A stretch of 64,000 bases of DNA from Bacillus nitratireducens (GTDB taxonomy: Bacteria > Bacillota > Bacilli > Bacillales > Bacillaceae_G). This document shows positions 62,341-64,000 of this stretch, piece after piece. Within the stretch, counting starts at the first letter, position 1. Each line of letters begins with the position of its first letter. The stretch lies in assembly GCF_001884135.1 (NCBI RefSeq), contig NZ_MAOC01000091.1:415360-479359 (forward strand), given 5' to 3'. A model generated the notes under the pieces. The model saw only the letters and a program-made list of their open reading frames with translations. It made no database searches and was not told the origin of the DNA. Position numbers and translations under genes: made by a program.

Positions 62341-63306
62341 ATGGAGACAACGGAATTCCATGATACAATACAAGCCTTTTCTATTTTTTTATTGAATAAA
62401 GGCCGAAAGCCTTCAACCATTAAACGTTATGTTTATGACATTGAAGATTTCGGACATTGGTTAGAAAAAAACCAAAAGCTCCCTTCCAGTAATATATGGG
62501 CAACACTTTGTACAAAAGACTATGAAGATTACTTTTCCGACTTAAAAAAGAATCGACACTACTCAGAAAAAACGATGCATCGTGTATTTATTGTTCTAAA
62601 TAGAATGCATCATTTTCTAAATATCCCCAACCCATTAAAGAATATGGAAATCACTATTCAACCAGACCGTGCATTGCGCGATGAAGATTTCATTTCATCC
62701 GATGAAGAAAAAAGATTAAAGCATATAGTCACTTCATTAGAAGGACTTTCAGAAAAACAACGTCCTGTTCGTCCGTTATTAATGGATCGTAATATCTCTA
62801 TTTTAAGTCTATTAATCGACTACGGACTATCCTTACAGGAACTCACAGCACTAACTATGCATCACGTTCATTTCGAAACTAATACACTTTCTATTCCAGC
62901 AACCGCAGGAGTAGAAAGATCAATCACATTAACAACCGAAGATAAAAAGCAACTGTACACATATTATAAAAGTATTCCAGAACCAGTTCGCCCTAAATAC
63001 CATAGTAACGATCCATTGTTTGTTGCATTCGATTTTAACCGAGGAACATACAGATGGGTATATGAAATCGACGCACCAAAAACATTAACGGAAATCGCTA
63101 TCCAAAAAATGATTCGACTTGAAGTAGCAAGAGCGAATTTACGTAAAGGCATTTCTGGACAACATTTCCGGAACACGTTTATTTTACGTCTAATAAAAAA
63201 ACAAACCCCAGAGCCAGAGATCATAAAATTAGTTGGCTTCAAATCAAAGATTTCACTAAAACGATTTTATCAATACGCTGAAAATAAAAAAAACGTCCTA
63301 TTATAA
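62341..63306 (+). CDS. Tyrosine recombinase-like protein with degenerate active site
   Basis: Protein of 321 residues, read from ATG 62341 with AAGGTGGTG. An N-terminal SAM-like core-binding domain (FSIFLLNKGRKPSTIKRYVYDIEDF) and a C-terminal recombinase-fold domain are clear. The usual box I Arg (TGLR) reads YGLSLQEL; the HxLRH box reads GQHFRNTF, and the LGH box reads LVGFKSK. A C-terminal Tyr (RFYQY) remains. Probably not a standard XerC/D enzyme. Not part of the prophage at 47-55 kb. A terminator follows. Confidence 0.8.
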   Translation: METTEFHDTIQAFSIFLLNKGRKPSTIKRYVYDIEDFGHWLEKNQKLPSSNIWATLCTKDYEDYFSDLKKNRHYSEKTMHRVFIVLNRMHHFLNIPNPLKNMEITIQPDRALRDEDFISSDEEKRLKHIVTSLEGLSEKQRPVRPLLMDRNISILSLLIDYGLSLQELTALTMHHVHFETNTLSIPATAGVERSITLTTEDKKQLYTYYKSIPEPVRPKYHSNDPLFVAFDFNRGTYRWVYEIDAPKTLTEIAIQKMIRLEVARANLRKGISGQHFRNTFILRLIKKQTPEPEIIKLVGFKSKISLKRFYQYAENKKNVLL

Positions 63307-63318
63307 GGCGTTTTTTTT
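63292..63318 (+). terminator. Terminator of the recombinase-like gene
   Basis: Stem AACG-CCT / AGG-CGTT and eight T; overlaps the stop. Confidence 0.75.
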
Positions 63319-63419
63319 TATTTTTTTCGAAACAATCAATTTCACTATGACCATTTAACTATTCTCTGCATCTACTATGATGAGTTGCGTTCACATTCTC
63401 ATTAGAAAGGAGAGATTTA

Positions 63420-64000
63420 ATGTCTCGCTTTAACGACAATCAAAATAAATACTCCAATCCATGCTTTCCAACTAGTGCCGGACGAATTCCAACTACCCCA
63501 ACGATTCCAATTACTAAAGCACAAATTAGAAAATTCCGCGCAATCATTAACGATTTAATAAAAATAATCCCTAAACTTTTCGCCAATCCATCCCCAAAAA
63601 ACATAGAAGATCTAATAGATACATTGCACCTACTAAGCAAATTCATTTGTTCACTAGACGCTACTTCTGCTCTGAAAGCACAAGGATTCGCCATTATCAA
63701 AAACTTAATAACTATATTAACAAATCCGACCTTCGTAGCAAGTGCCGTATTTGTTGAACTTCAAATTTTAATTAATTATTTACTTTACATTACAAAGTTA
63801 TTCCGAATTGATTCTTGTACACTCCAAGAACTCCTTAAATTAATTGCAGAGTTACAAACTACTCTAGTTAATTCAGCTTCGTTCGGCAGAGGACCTACTG
63901 GACCTACTGGACCTCAAGGTAATACGGGCATGACTGGTGCTACCGGACCTAGAGGTAACACCGGCGCTACTGGTGCTACCGGACCTAGAGGTAACACTGG
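63420..64000 (+). CDS. Collagen-like exosporium-type protein (runs off the window)
   Basis: Starts at ATG 63420 with AAAGGAGAG. The first 155 or so residues are a helical N-terminal domain ([25 protein letters not shown], several amphipathic helices). Collagen-like GXT triplets follow ([22 protein letters not shown]) and continue past base 64000. Such proteins form spore hair-like filaments or exosporium glycoproteins in this group (BclA type), but this N-terminus is unlike BclA, so I give no symbol. Confidence 0.85.
   Translation, partial: MSRFNDNQNKYSNPCFPTSAGRIPTTPTIPITKAQIRKFRAIINDLIKIIPKLFANPSPKNIEDLIDTLHLLSKFICSLDATSALKAQGFAIIKNLITILTNPTFVASAVFVELQILINYLLYITKLFRIDSCTLQELLKLIAELQTTLVNSASFGRGPTGPTGPQGNTGMTGATGPRGNTGATGATGPRGNT

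Noticed and set aside
63890-64000. Short tandem repeats at the right edge that look like a repeat array
   Set aside because: They are in-frame GXT collagen triplets of the protein that starts at 63420, not CRISPR.

Overview
The window is a stretch of a low-GC Firmicute chromosome. I place it in the Bacillus cereus group (cereus/thuringiensis/anthracis). The evidence is the AT-rich base composition with GGAGG-type ribosome binding sites, the Bacillus gene sets (hut operon, lexA/yneB/ynzC, sirA/yneF/tkt, glnRA, spoVK, ccdA/ccdC), an SLH-domain amidase, a collagen-like exosporium-type protein at the right edge, a BC1881-type small protein, and a full-length 155-bp intergenic repeat with TTTAT ends that fits the group-specific bcr1 family, plus two decayed relatives. 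No rRNA, tRNA or CRISPR was seen.

Layout. 1-8.3 kb: end of a PAS/histidine kinase, an APH-like kinase, an mhqO-mhqD quinone-stress operon with palindromic operators, a PutP-type proline symporter, a YerD-type glutamate synthase-like flavoprotein and an old-yellow-enzyme reductase. 8.3-9.4 kb: a long intergenic region with a possible structured RNA, then a CarD-type regulator. 9.7-15.7 kb: the complete histidine utilisation operon hutPHUIG with a hairpin between hutP and hutH. 15.8-18 kb: a divergent RHH-methyltransferase fusion, a DJ-1/PfpI protein and a P-loop kinase. 18-20.5 kb: yneK, ccdC and ccdA. 21-30.5 kb: an EamA transporter, an M20 peptidase, an ABC-2 exporter set, a lipoprotein, the cidR/cidAB locus, a NUDIX hydrolase and a TSUP transporter. 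30.5-36 kb: envelope enzymes (SLH amidase, GH25 lysozyme), a NERD protein and two bcr1-like repeats. 36-42.6 kb: a heterodimeric ABC exporter, yneF, sirA and tkt. 43.3-45 kb: the SOS locus ynzC-yneB / lexA. 45-46.9 kb: a PadR-HAAS-DUF4097 envelope module.

47.1-55.7 kb is an 8.6-kb decayed prophage inserted in the 3' end of glnA. A 50-bp att repeat (one mismatch) flanks it. It keeps the C-terminal half of a tyrosine integrase fused by deletion to a broken tail-fibre gene, a lysis cassette (XhlA, holin, amidase), and on the opposite strand a WXG100-type polymorphic toxin with a C-terminal RNase A-like domain plus its cognate immunity gene. An unannotated 30-residue cationic amphipathic peptide gene lies between attL and the toxin. 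The toxin, immunity and peptide cargo is the most interesting part of the window: it looks intact while the phage functions around it have decayed.

55.6-64 kb: glnA and glnR, a YnbB-type lyase, hflX, a TRIC-type channel, a 45-residue protein, spoVK, a full bcr1 copy, a tyrosine-recombinase-like protein with degenerate catalytic boxes, and the start of a collagen-like protein that runs off the window.
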